Assembly: GCA_900551455.1 (NCBI GenBank)
Contig: URVV01000004.1
Location: forward strand, 1-64,000
DNA from: an uncultured Mycoplasmatota bacterium
GTDB lineage: Bacteria > Bacillota_I > Bacilli_A > RF39 > UBA660
Length of the DNA: 64,000 nucleotides
Direction of reading: 5' to 3'
Part shown: positions 8,413-17,200 of the stretch, one piece after another
Layout: each line of letters begins with the position of its first letter
Position numbering within the stretch: position 1 is the first letter of the stretch
Made by a program: the position numbers and the translations under genes
The notes under the pieces: model-generated
Told to the model about the DNA's origin: nothing
The model's input: only the letters and a program-made list of their open reading frames with translations
Database searches by the model: none

Positions 8413-9693
8413 CTACAAGTATAGTGTTATAAACTTATAGGGCTGGAGTACAGGAGTCATTCTGTATACATATTTAAGGTAGTTATAGTCTCTTGGGACA
8501 CCATACCTTTCTATCCATACCATGAATACCTCTTTTACAGCATATTGATATATACTTATTAACCACTCTATGTTGGTACTTACTCCATAATAGTTGTAAT
8601 AACCTCTTAATCTAAGATTAACTAATTTAATTAGTGTTTCCATTTCTAGGTATCTATATTGTTCTACACACTCTTTAATAGCTTCATATTTCTTTGGTAT
8701 GTTTTCTTCTTTAATCTTCATACCTAATTTAATATTTCTTCCATCTTTGTAGTTATATATATTAAAACCTAAGAAGTCAAATGTTGCTTTTGTTTCTTCT
8801 TTAAGTCCAAAGCTAAATATTCTTGTCTTTTCTTCTTGTAATTCAAGGCCAAATATTTCTAGTCTTTGTCTTATTCTAATATTAGCTGTTTCTCCATATG
8901 TTGGCTTTTCGAATAACATTATAAAGTCATCTGCATACCTTATTAGATAGCATTCCCCTTCAGCTTCTTTCTTAAAGTTATTTTCAAACCATTGGTCCAA
9001 TACATAGTGTAGATATATGTTTGCTAACACTGGGGACATATTTCCTCCTTGTGGTGTTCCTGTTTCGCTTGGTTTTGGAATTCCTTGCTCCATTACTCCT
9101 GCTTTCAGGAATCTCTTAACATATTCTATAAAGTGTCTATCTTTAATAGTCATCTTTAATAGTCTCAATAGTACTTCTTGGTTAACATTATCAAAGAACC
9201 CTTTTATATCAGCTTCTACTATGTAGTTAACTTTCCCACTATAAATTGCTTCGCACATTTTATATAGGGCTTGATGACAATTTCTTTTAGGTCTGAAGCC
9301 ATAAGAACAGTCTAAGAATATTGGCTCATATATATTATTTAATATATCTGCTATTATCTTTTGTACTATCTTATCTTCATAGCTGGGTATTCCAAGTTCT
9401 CTTACTTTGCCATTGGCTTTTGGTATTCTTGCTCTTCGTACTGGTTTAGGATAGTATTCAAACTTCTTCATCTTGTTTAATAGGTTATTTAAGTTTGCTT
9501 CTAGACTTTCTTCGTATTTGAACTTACTTATATCATCTACGCCTGAGGCTTTCTCACCATCCATTTGTGCATGTGCTTCTTTCATTGATTTAATATTAAT
9601 ATATCTCATCAATCCTTGTACCTTATGATACTTTGCCATCTGATTTTGAATTTCAGGTATTACCACCACTTTGACCACCTCCATGTGCGGCAT
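8413..9693 (-). CDS. Group II intron-type reverse transcriptase, no intron RNA visible
   Basis: 426 residues. Reverse transcriptase motifs are clear: SYGFRPKRN near 130, ADIKGFFDNV near 161, GTPQGGNMSP near 212 and the catalytic YADD at 253-256. A maturase-like segment LRLRGYYNYYGVS follows near 365. There is no C-terminal HNH endonuclease. Only 89 bases separate its start from the upstream gene, too few for group II domains I-III, and no domain V is evident downstream. It is therefore either a free-standing group II-like enzyme or the coding remnant of an intron. The start codon is not certain: a second ATG lies three codons in. Confidence 0.85.
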   Translation of the reverse strand: MPHMEVVKVVVIPEIQNQMAKYHKVQGLMRYINIKSMKEAHAQMDGEKASGVDDISKFKYEESLEANLNNLLNKMKKFEYYPKPVRRARIPKANGKVRELGIPSYEDKIVQKIIADILNNIYEPIFLDCSYGFRPKRNCHQALYKMCEAIYSGKVNYIVEADIKGFFDNVNQEVLLRLLKMTIKDRHFIEYVKRFLKAGVMEQGIPKPSETGTPQGGNMSPVLANIYLHYVLDQWFENNFKKEAEGECYLIRYADDFIMLFEKPTYGETANIRIRQRLEIFGLELQEEKTRIFSFGLKEETKATFDFLGFNIYNYKDGRNIKLGMKIKEENIPKKYEAIKECVEQYRYLEMETLIKLVNLRLRGYYNYYGVSTNIEWLISIYQYAVKEVFMVWIERYGVPRDYNYLKYVYRMTPVLQPYKFITLYL

Positions 9694-9782
9694 TGGTTAT
9701 AGTTCCTGGTATTCCTCTTTTCCTATGCCTCTAGCGAAGCATAGTTATGTAAAACCACTCCAATACATATCATGTCTCATAA

Positions 9783-10112
9783 CTAATTAACCTCGTTATA
9801 GTCTTTTAAGACTTGATACTTATTTTCATAATCTGGAATCTTTAACAAGTAAACTTTCTTACCTTTAAGTTTCATCAAACTATCAAGTATCTTATCATCT
9901 TCAACTTCAATATTAAAACTATTTAATATATCGATTAATTCATTATAAGAAAAATACTTAGCTCTACCTGTAAAATAATAGCAAGCATCAATTCTCATTT
10001 TGTTTTCATCTAATGTTTCAGCCGATAAAACTATATAAGGTGTATAGTTCTTGTTTAACTTAAAAACTACATCTAATATACTTACTCTGTAAATGTTTTC
10101 ACAATTAAGCAT
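9783..10112 (-). CDS. Unknown protein of element 1
   Basis: 109 residues. The start MLNCENIYRV is chosen because GGAGG precedes it closely; an upstream ATG would add 16 lysine-rich residues without an RBS. A beta-rich first half (YIVLSAETLDENKMR) hints at an OB-like or small beta fold, but there is no recognisable family. It lies directly upstream of the reverse transcriptase on the same strand. Confidence 0.6.
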   Translation of the reverse strand: MLNCENIYRVSILDVVFKLNKNYTPYIVLSAETLDENKMRIDACYYFTGRAKYFSYNELIDILNSFNIEVEDDKILDSLMKLKGKKVYLLKIPDYENKYQVLKDYNEVN

Positions 10113-10139
10113 ATTCTTTCCTCCTTTCTTTATAAAACG

Positions 10140-10145
10140 ATTATA
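10140..10145 (-). promoter_or_regulatory. Possible -10 box before the 109-residue gene
   Basis: TATAAT on the minus strand, 28 bases before the ATG at 10112. The -35 match is poor, so this is tentative. Confidence 0.3.
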
Positions 10146-10224
10146 TTTTTTTCTTTGCAAAAAACTTGAATTAACCGTTACAAAATGATAAAATAGTCAT
10201 TAACAAATTTGTAAAGCATTAAAA

Positions 10225-10250
10225 AAGCCTTATTTTATAAGGCATTAAAA
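10225..10250 (-). terminator. Hairpin with T run on the minus strand
   Basis: GCCTTA-loop-TAAGGC, followed on the minus strand by six T. It sits between two divergently transcribed genes, so it would stop antisense transcription coming from the 10303 gene region. Confidence 0.45.
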
Positions 10251-10302
10251 AAAAATAAAAAATTATAAATTTATTCTTGACAAAATTAAAGAGGGTATTT
10301 TT

Positions 10303-11793
10303 ATGTATGTTATTCAAAATTTATTAAAAGGAAAATTTAACATTTTATATTCTAAAAAAGTAAATGCTTTTGTTTTACATTATAGTAAAGAAAACAAAAT
10401 ATCTTATTTTCAATTTAAGCAATACTCTATACAAGAACTAAAAAAGTCTATTATAAAAGCATCAAATATTGGAAAATGTTTTGAAGAATTATCGTATAAT
10501 TACATTAAAAGTCTAATACATAAAGATGATTCAAAAGAAGATAAAAATAGTATTACTTATTCACATAGAATTAAAGATGATATAACTCGTTATGATAAAC
10601 TATTAAATTATATAAAAAAACTATTTAAAAGTGATATTAGTTTAACCGATATTAAACTATGCTACAACATTTATTATAGATTATGTATTATGTATAACAT
10701 ACAAATTATAGTTGCTGAACCTATTGAAGAAATAGAAACAAACTATGGTATAGATTTTCTAAATAATTATAAAGAAAAAGATTATATAGAAAAACTAAAA
10801 AAAGAATTATTTTGTATATTAGACAAAATTAAAACCGATGAATTACAATTTAATAATGATACATTTTTTGTAGATTATTTTGAAAACAAGTTTTTAAGCC
10901 TTCTTATTAATGGAAATGTAAAAAAAAGTTCAGTAGAGCTAAGAAATTTCAAAAGAGGTATTCAAACATTTTGCAATAAATATGGAAGTCCATGTTTTAT
11001 ACACATACCACAAAAAATAGAAATACCAAAAGAAAATGTAAATGCTACACTTAACGAAAAACTAATGACTACAGTTTTACCACTTCAAAATGAATACAAA
11101 CAATTTTCAAAGTTCACTGCTAATAATATTAAAAATAGTATACCTAATATATATCAATTAAAAAACAAAATATTATTAAATAAAGATAATCAAGAATTTA
11201 TAATAAATGAATTAAACATTAATATTAATCCATTTATTTATATGTGTTTTTGGTTATATAAATTAATACCAATAAGTAATAAGTATATAAAAAAAGAATA
11301 TGGTAGGTTAAAAGAAGAAGATTATTTTGTACAAAATAATGATAAATATTTCAGAAAATCTTCAAACAGAGATGATTATCTTATTATATTTAAAGAAGAA
11401 GTTGAAAAAATTAATCAAAGAATTATAAAAGAGACATCAAAATGTAATTATACAAATCTTAGTCAGACATACACCGATACTATATCCTTTATTAGTGATA
11501 TTGATAGTTATGATGCAGAGATAACTATCTATTCCAATATTACACTATGTATTTGGGAACTATTCTATAATGATTATTTTTTAAAACAGGAATTATTTAT
11601 CAGTGATGATAATTTAATTAGCAAAACAACATGTATAAATTGTAATAATATTATTATTGACAAAAAACATTTATTAAGGAATATTGCCTCAAATAACAAG
11701 TATGGCATTTTACCATATTTATGCGATACTTGTATGAAAGAGCGAAATAAAAAAAGTGGAATTAAGAGAATAAATCGTTATCGTAATAAATAA
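10303..11793 (+). CDS. Unknown 496-residue protein with C-terminal zinc ribbon
   Basis: One of the few plus-strand genes in element 1. The large helical, lysine- and asparagine-rich body has no motif I know. Near the end, TTCINCNN and LCDTCMKER give a CxxC...CxxC pattern, expected to bind zinc, followed by a basic tail (IKRINRYRNK), which suggests nucleic acid contact. AGAGGG precedes the start and a TTGACA lies close by. Its stop abuts the stop of the convergent resolvase with no gap. The function is unknown; its place between recombination and restriction genes makes a defence or transfer role possible. Confidence 0.75.
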   Translation: MYVIQNLLKGKFNILYSKKVNAFVLHYSKENKISYFQFKQYSIQELKKSIIKASNIGKCFEELSYNYIKSLIHKDDSKEDKNSITYSHRIKDDITRYDKLLNYIKKLFKSDISLTDIKLCYNIYYRLCIMYNIQIIVAEPIEEIETNYGIDFLNNYKEKDYIEKLKKELFCILDKIKTDELQFNNDTFFVDYFENKFLSLLINGNVKKSSVELRNFKRGIQTFCNKYGSPCFIHIPQKIEIPKENVNATLNEKLMTTVLPLQNEYKQFSKFTANNIKNSIPNIYQLKNKILLNKDNQEFIINELNININPFIYMCFWLYKLIPISNKYIKKEYGRLKEEDYFVQNNDKYFRKSSNRDDYLIIFKEEVEKINQRIIKETSKCNYTNLSQTYTDTISFISDIDSYDAEITIYSNITLCIWELFYNDYFLKQELFISDDNLISKTTCINCNNIIIDKKHLLRNIASNNKYGILPYLCDTCMKERNKKSGIKRINRYRNK

Positions 11794-12504
11794 TTACACT
11801 TTTTCTCTTAATTCCTTTTTGTATTTATAGTATGACCCTCTCGCTATACCTCCACAAAGTTTTATTACTTCGTCATCTGTATTAGTTCCATTAAAATCTT
11901 TACTATTCTTTAAGATAATCTCCTTACAAGAAATTTCTTTTTTAGTTATATATTTCTTTCCTTTAATTCTTCCAACCTGTTTACCATTAAGTTTAGCTGT
12001 TAATAAACCTTCAGACGTTCTCTTGTGAAGATAATCAACTTCATCTTGTGCCTTTTGAAAACCTAACTGTATTTGTTCCTTAGCAAGTAGCATTAGATAT
12101 TTCTTAACAGCTTCTAATATAATATCTACATTAGTCCCTGTCATTGGTATATCAGTACTTAGAGCTTTTCTATATACATCTGTATTAATATGTTTATCCT
12201 TCAAAAATACAATATTAACACCAAGATTAAATAATTCTTCGTATAAAGCAAATCCTTCTTCAGCATTTCTACTCATACGAGATACTTCATCAAAGACTAA
12301 TGTTACATTAGTCTTATTAGTTATATCTTTCTTAATTTGATTAACTAAGTTTTCCATTTCTTTATTTCCTTTAAATGTAGTACCAGTATATTTAATTTTG
12401 ATTATATAAGCTTCTGGATACTCTTTTAAGATATTCCTAATTTGTCTATCTAATTTCTGCTGGGGAGTTGAGATCCTTGCCACGGCAAATATTTTTTCTT
12501 TCAT
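11794..12504 (-). CDS. Small serine recombinase (resolvase/invertase type)
   Basis: 236 residues. VARISTPQQKLDRQ at the N-terminus holds the catalytic serine, and FDEVSRMSRN matches the conserved resolvase helix. The C-terminal part ends in an HTH-like DNA-binding segment (about 190-236). Such enzymes resolve cointegrates or invert short segments. It is distinct from the large recombinase at the element's end. RBS AGGAGG. Repeated motifs directly upstream look like its own binding sites. Confidence 0.88.
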   Translation of the reverse strand: MKEKIFAVARISTPQQKLDRQIRNILKEYPEAYIIKIKYTGTTFKGNKEMENLVNQIKKDITNKTNVTLVFDEVSRMSRNAEEGFALYEELFNLGVNIVFLKDKHINTDVYRKALSTDIPMTGTNVDIILEAVKKYLMLLAKEQIQLGFQKAQDEVDYLHKRTSEGLLTAKLNGKQVGRIKGKKYITKKEISCKEIILKNSKDFNGTNTDDEVIKLCGGIARGSYYKYKKELREKV

Positions 12505-12523
12505 TACAAAACCTCCTATTAAT

Positions 12524-12632
12524 TAGTATTGAAATAAGCGACCATTTTTTCTGACACACAGAATATTATTTCCACCTATTAATAATTAACTCAATTTTAA
12601 TACTATTCAAGCACACGTTTATTTTAATACTA
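12524..12632. promoter_or_regulatory. Possible res site upstream of the small resolvase
   Basis: ATTTTAATACTA occurs exactly at 12594-12605 and 12621-12632, and an inverted near copy (11 of 12) at 12524-12535, all within the 150 bases before the resolvase start. Resolvases bind several such subsites and repress themselves there. Confidence 0.4.
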
Positions 12633-12657
12633 ATAATTAAATTTGAGAGCCCCTAAA

Positions 12658-12978
12658 TTATTTAATAATAGACATTCCTTTTAATATAAAATCCTGAGTT
12701 GTTTTATCAAGCTTATCTAATCCCATTAATTTAAACAGCTCTTTGTGTTTTTCCTTTTGAGTTTCTTTATATATTTCTCTCATTTCTTTTGGTGTTACAT
12801 TTAACTTTTTACATTCAATATTAAACAGCAATTCATCATAATCCTTTCGTGTAACATAATAATTACCACCCAGTAATACACCTCTAAGTTCATTTCTTTT
12901 TATCATACGCCTTAATGTCGCTGTAGAAAGACCAATAGCATTACTTATAGCTTTTAGTCTAATTAACTCTGTATTCAT
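12658..12978 (-). CDS. HTH DNA-binding protein (MerR/excisionase-like)
   Basis: 106 residues. An N-terminal helix-turn-helix (AISNAIGLSTATLRRMI) followed by a short wing (GNYYVTRKDYDELL) is typical of MerR/Xis-type small DNA-binding proteins. The C-terminal half is a charged helix. RBS AGGAGG. It may regulate the neighbouring resolvase or act as an architectural factor. It is not the usual partner of large serine recombinases. Confidence 0.7.
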   Translation of the reverse strand: MNTELIRLKAISNAIGLSTATLRRMIKRNELRGVLLGGNYYVTRKDYDELLFNIECKKLNVTPKEMREIYKETQKEKHKELFKLMGLDKLDKTTQDFILKGMSIIK

Positions 12979-13112
12979 ATAACTCCTCCTAAAAACGCAA
13001 ACTATTATATACTTTGATTAATTAACATATATTATTATTAATTACCATTTACTTTCATAATTAATATATAAACAAAGTGCAAAATAAAAGATAGTAAATT
13101 ATACTATCTCAA

Positions 13113-13343
13113 TTAAAACTTACCATTACTAAGTGTATGAAGTTTCTCATAACTACTTGATATTACAACATTAAAGTCTTTATCTTTATATTCTTCTTTA
13201 ACTTTTGTAATTGCTCTTATAGATTCTTCTAATACTTTTTCATCTTTTGTTATTATTACAAAAGTAATATCTTTTTGGTCTTTAATCTTATCATAAGGTA
13301 TTACACCATCTTTAATCTCTATAACATCCTTTTTATTAATCAC
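13113..13343 (-). CDS. Unknown small protein, probable GTG start
   Basis: 76 residues. AAGGAGG lies nine bases before a GTG at 13343, whereas ATG codons further upstream have no RBS and run into the next gene, so GTG is preferred. Alternating strands and charged helices (FVIITKDEKVLEESI) suggest a small alpha-beta domain of the CheY/NTPase-like kind, but no family is assigned. Confidence 0.5.
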   Translation of the reverse strand: MINKKDVIEIKDGVIPYDKIKDQKDITFVIITKDEKVLEESIRAITKVKEEYKDKDFNVVISSSYEKLHTLSNGKF

Positions 13344-13371
13344 AACATATTCCTCCTTTTTTATATTATTA

Positions 13372-13785
13372 TTATTTACTACACTTATACTCAAATGTCT
13401 TATGATATAATTTGTCTGGTGAATCACAAGCAATAGATATTCCATATTCTCCGGTATCAGTATATTTTATATAACTAGAAAACTTGCAGGCTGTTTTATT
13501 AATGCTATAACCACGTTCGTTAGCATAGCTAGTTTTTGCTATATCTATAAAATGACTAAGTTCATCACAACTAACTAAATTATTTGAATTATCACTTTCA
13601 TTGTTTTTATTTATATTTATTACGATAAATATTACCGACAATACAATTATGATAGGTACTATTTTTTTAACAAATGGATGCATATATATTTGACTATTAC
13701 TTCCTATTTTATAGCCACAATGAATACATACACTTGTAGTATCACTTATTTCTTTATTACACTCAGGACATTTTATTAATGCCAT
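13372..13785 (-). CDS. Zinc-ribbon membrane protein
   Basis: 137 residues starting MALIKCPECNKEISD after a GGAGGTG site. An N-terminal zinc ribbon (CPEC...CIHCG, residues 5-25) is followed by one membrane helix (about 38-57), then an external domain with three further cysteines. Proteins of this type are common in Bacillota and usually of unknown function. It sits in element 1 upstream of the small GTG ORF, 28 bases away. Confidence 0.7.
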   Translation of the reverse strand: MALIKCPECNKEISDTTSVCIHCGYKIGSNSQIYMHPFVKKIVPIIIVLSVIFIVININKNNESDNSNNLVSCDELSHFIDIAKTSYANERGYSINKTACKFSSYIKYTDTGEYGISIACDSPDKLYHKTFEYKCSK

Positions 13786-13915
13786 ATCACACCTCCGTAT
13801 ATCAAAGTCATACTTTGACATAATAATAGTATACCATATTTTTTTATTTTCTCATAGTTCTCCCTTGTGTTTTATTCCTAGTGAGACTTCTATAATTTTA
13901 GGTAGAGGTGATACC

Positions 13916-14176
13916 ATGGCTAACAAAACAGATTCAACTGAAATAAGAGAAATATTTAGTCAGAATTTAAGATTTTACAGAATTAAAGCTAATATGTCTC
14001 AAGAAAAGCTTGGAGAAGAAGCAAAGTTAAGTGATAAGTATATATCTGATTTAGAAAGACAGTTATATGACCCTTCACTTAATACTATTGATGCACTAGC
14101 CAAAGCACTAAATATTGAAACTTATTTATTACTCAAATATGATGAGACACATAAAGATGCCCCTAATAGAATATAA
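13916..14176 (+). CDS. XRE-family repressor of element 1
   Basis: 86 residues from MANKTDST. GAGGTGATACC precedes this ATG. The XRE helix-turn-helix covers most of the protein (FYRIKANMSQEKLGEEAKLSDKYISDLER). As a single-domain regulator divergent from the zinc-ribbon gene and convergent with the type ISP gene, it may control either the element or the restriction system, similar to C proteins that time restriction expression. Confidence 0.8.
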   Translation: MANKTDSTEIREIFSQNLRFYRIKANMSQEKLGEEAKLSDKYISDLERQLYDPSLNTIDALAKALNIETYLLLKYDETHKDAPNRI

Positions 14177-14211
14177 AAACTCAAGACTATTTTAAATCTT
14201 GAGTTTTATTT
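14177..14211. terminator. Bidirectional terminator
   Basis: CTCAAGA and TCTTGAG stem with A and T runs on both sides, between the convergent XRE and type ISP genes. Confidence 0.75.
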
Positions 14212-17200
14212 TTAATCTTCAAAATCTAATTTTGGTAATGAATTAATAATATCAACTGTTTGAATCGAAACGTTAATTATTCTTAATAGTAAATTAAAGA
14301 TATATTTTTCATCATTAACTTCATTACACCAATCATTAGGGTCATTAATAATGCCACTTTTTGAATCTGTTGTAATTGCATATCTTTCCATTATCCATTC
14401 AATTGCAGATTTACCATTAACTACATAATTATATGCTTTTAATGGTATATTAGTAATTGATATTTTATCATTATACTCAATAATGGATTTGTTTTTGTTT
14501 TTGCCAAATTTCATTTTTGTTACTTTGTAATTAGCATTTGGATATACTAATATATTGCATTTAGCATATGGTTTTATTTTTTCATAATTTAAATGTAATT
14601 TTGCCAATTTTTTACCGGCTAAAACAAATATTTTAAATGTTTCATAATCACTTAAAATTGGTATTCTTGGAATAGATTTTTTTAAATCTGCCGCATACTT
14701 TTCTCTATAATCATTCGAATGAAAAAGTGCATAGATATAATAAAATATATCTTCTTTATTAAGTTCATATGTATTATATTTTTTTCTGATTTCATCAAGA
14801 AAATAATCAGTAATTCCATCTCTTTTTTCATACTTATGCTTTGAAAATAATGTTGTATTATCATGTTTTTCGTACCAATATAGTGGAAAACATGAAACAT
14901 CGCCTATAAAATGAAGGTCAGGTATACAATCTGTAATTAAAGTATAAAATCCTTTATCAGTTCCAGATATACAAATTGCTATATTTTTTTCATTTTCAAT
15001 AAAAATTGACGATAAAAAACTCTGTCTCTCGTTTAATGGCTTATAAAATGCTACATATTCCTTGACAAAAGGTCTATATGAAGAAATCATATATTTTACA
15101 TCTTTTTCATTATATTTAACGCATCTTTTTAAATCTCTTATAGTATTAGCTGTCCAACTAAATTTTGTCGTATCTTTTACAAATAGCTTGCTTCCATAAT
15201 TATTATCAATATAATCATTATAATTATCGATTGTAAAAGTTATATTTTTTTTAATTTGTTTATAACTAAAATTATAACACCATGGGTCTCTTTGTGTTTT
15301 TAATCCTGTAGAATATATATTTTCAAATACTTTTTTCTTATTTTGAGATTTATCTCCTAATAAAGTAAATTTTTTAAAGGAATTATCTCTCTTATTAAAC
15401 CAATCATTGTACTCATCTGGATAAACATTTTTAAAATGGATATTAGCTATGGATTCTGTACTTTTCAAATAATCTAGTTTTTGTCCTCTATTAAGATAAT
15501 CTTCCAAAGCATAATAATGAATATAATTATCATTACAAACAGAATTCTTTTTAACAAGAAATGTTATGCAGACACCAGTCATAATGTCGAATATATTTTG
15601 GCCTTCTTTTTTTGAATCTTCTTTACTTTTTCCTCTAATAGCTCCACGCAAATTAATAACATAAATGCTAGTAAACTCTTTCAGTAAGCATTTTCTAAAA
15701 CCATTCATAGCAATATTATTAATAAATGCCCCATTTGTAACAAATCCTATGATTCCACTATCTTTTATTCTATCACTTGCCCATCTAAAAGCTCTTATAT
15801 ACGAATCATACAATGACCCTTTATATTTTGATGATGTTTCCTTTGCATAAGAATTTGAAATTGATAAATCTAATTTAGGATATGATAAATTTTGGGCATC
15901 ATCATTCGCTGATTTTTGTCCTACCGAATATGGTGGATTACCAATACATACAGTAATTGGAATATTTTTTTGTTTTTTGGCACGTTCACTATTTTGTGGA
16001 AGAGCAATATCATTAATAATTTGTGTAAATTCATGTTCATTACTATCTTCGTATAATTGAAATGTATCTGTTAATACAATTCCTTCAAATGGTATATACT
16101 TATTAGTTTTTGATAATTCATAAAAAGTTTCTTCTATGTTAATTGCTGCTATATAATAAGCTAATAATACCATTTCATTCGCGTGAATCTCATTGGTATA
16201 TTTATATAATAAATCTTTTGGTTTTATAATACCACTTTGTAATAATCGAACGACAAATGTACCAGTTCCAGTAAATCCATCAATAATATGTACATTCTTA
16301 TCAGAAAGAGACTTGTTAAATTCTTTGTTCATCAATTGTTCAACACTATTAATTATAAAATCTACACATTCTATTGGAGTATAAACAATGCCTAACTTGC
16401 TTGCCTCTTTTGGAAGAGCTGTCTTAAAGAATTTTTCATATAATTCTTTAATTATGGTCTGTTTACCTTCTGCATTATCTATACCTGATGCCCTTTCTTT
16501 AACACTCTCATAAAATTTAGAAAGTTTTTCTCTCTCATCATCAGGTATTTTTTCATCCAACACACTCATCATTTTTTGCATTACCTTTGACACAGGATTA
16601 TTATTAACAAATTCATATCCTTCAAATAATGCATCAAAAACAGGTTTTGTAATTATGTGCTGAGATAGCATTTCTATTGCATCTTCTTTTTCTATTGAAT
16701 TATTTAAATTTAATCTTAAACCAATTAAAAATTCTTCAAAATATTTATTAATCTTTTCATCATTTTTATTTAAAATTAACTTTATTCTCTCAATATGCGT
16801 TTGAGCAATTTCAGCTATATCCTTAGCCCACGTCTCCCAATATACTCTTGAACCAACCTTTTTAACCATTTTAGAATAAATATTCTCTTTCCACTCATCA
16901 AAATTTTTTAAGTCCAATTCAAGTTGTACTTTTTTTCTAATTTCTCCAGTATCTATAACTTTCTTTGTTTTAACACCTTTATCGGATTCTTCCTTTTTGA
17001 ATGAACCTATTCCAATAACTTCAATTTGGTCTGGTTTTTTCTTATTCAATTCTACCTTGTTAATAGTATTATTAAATCTATCATCATGAGCTCTTAAAGC
17101 TTGTAATACTTGCCATACCATTTTATATTTTTCATTATTATCTAAGGCGTCTTCAGGATTTTCATTAGCAGATACCCCGATAGGTAAAATAACATATCCA

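Noticed and set aside
9694..9782. Possible 5-prime part of a group II intron before the reverse transcriptase
   Set aside because: Only 89 bases are available and no typical GUGYG start or domain structure was seen.
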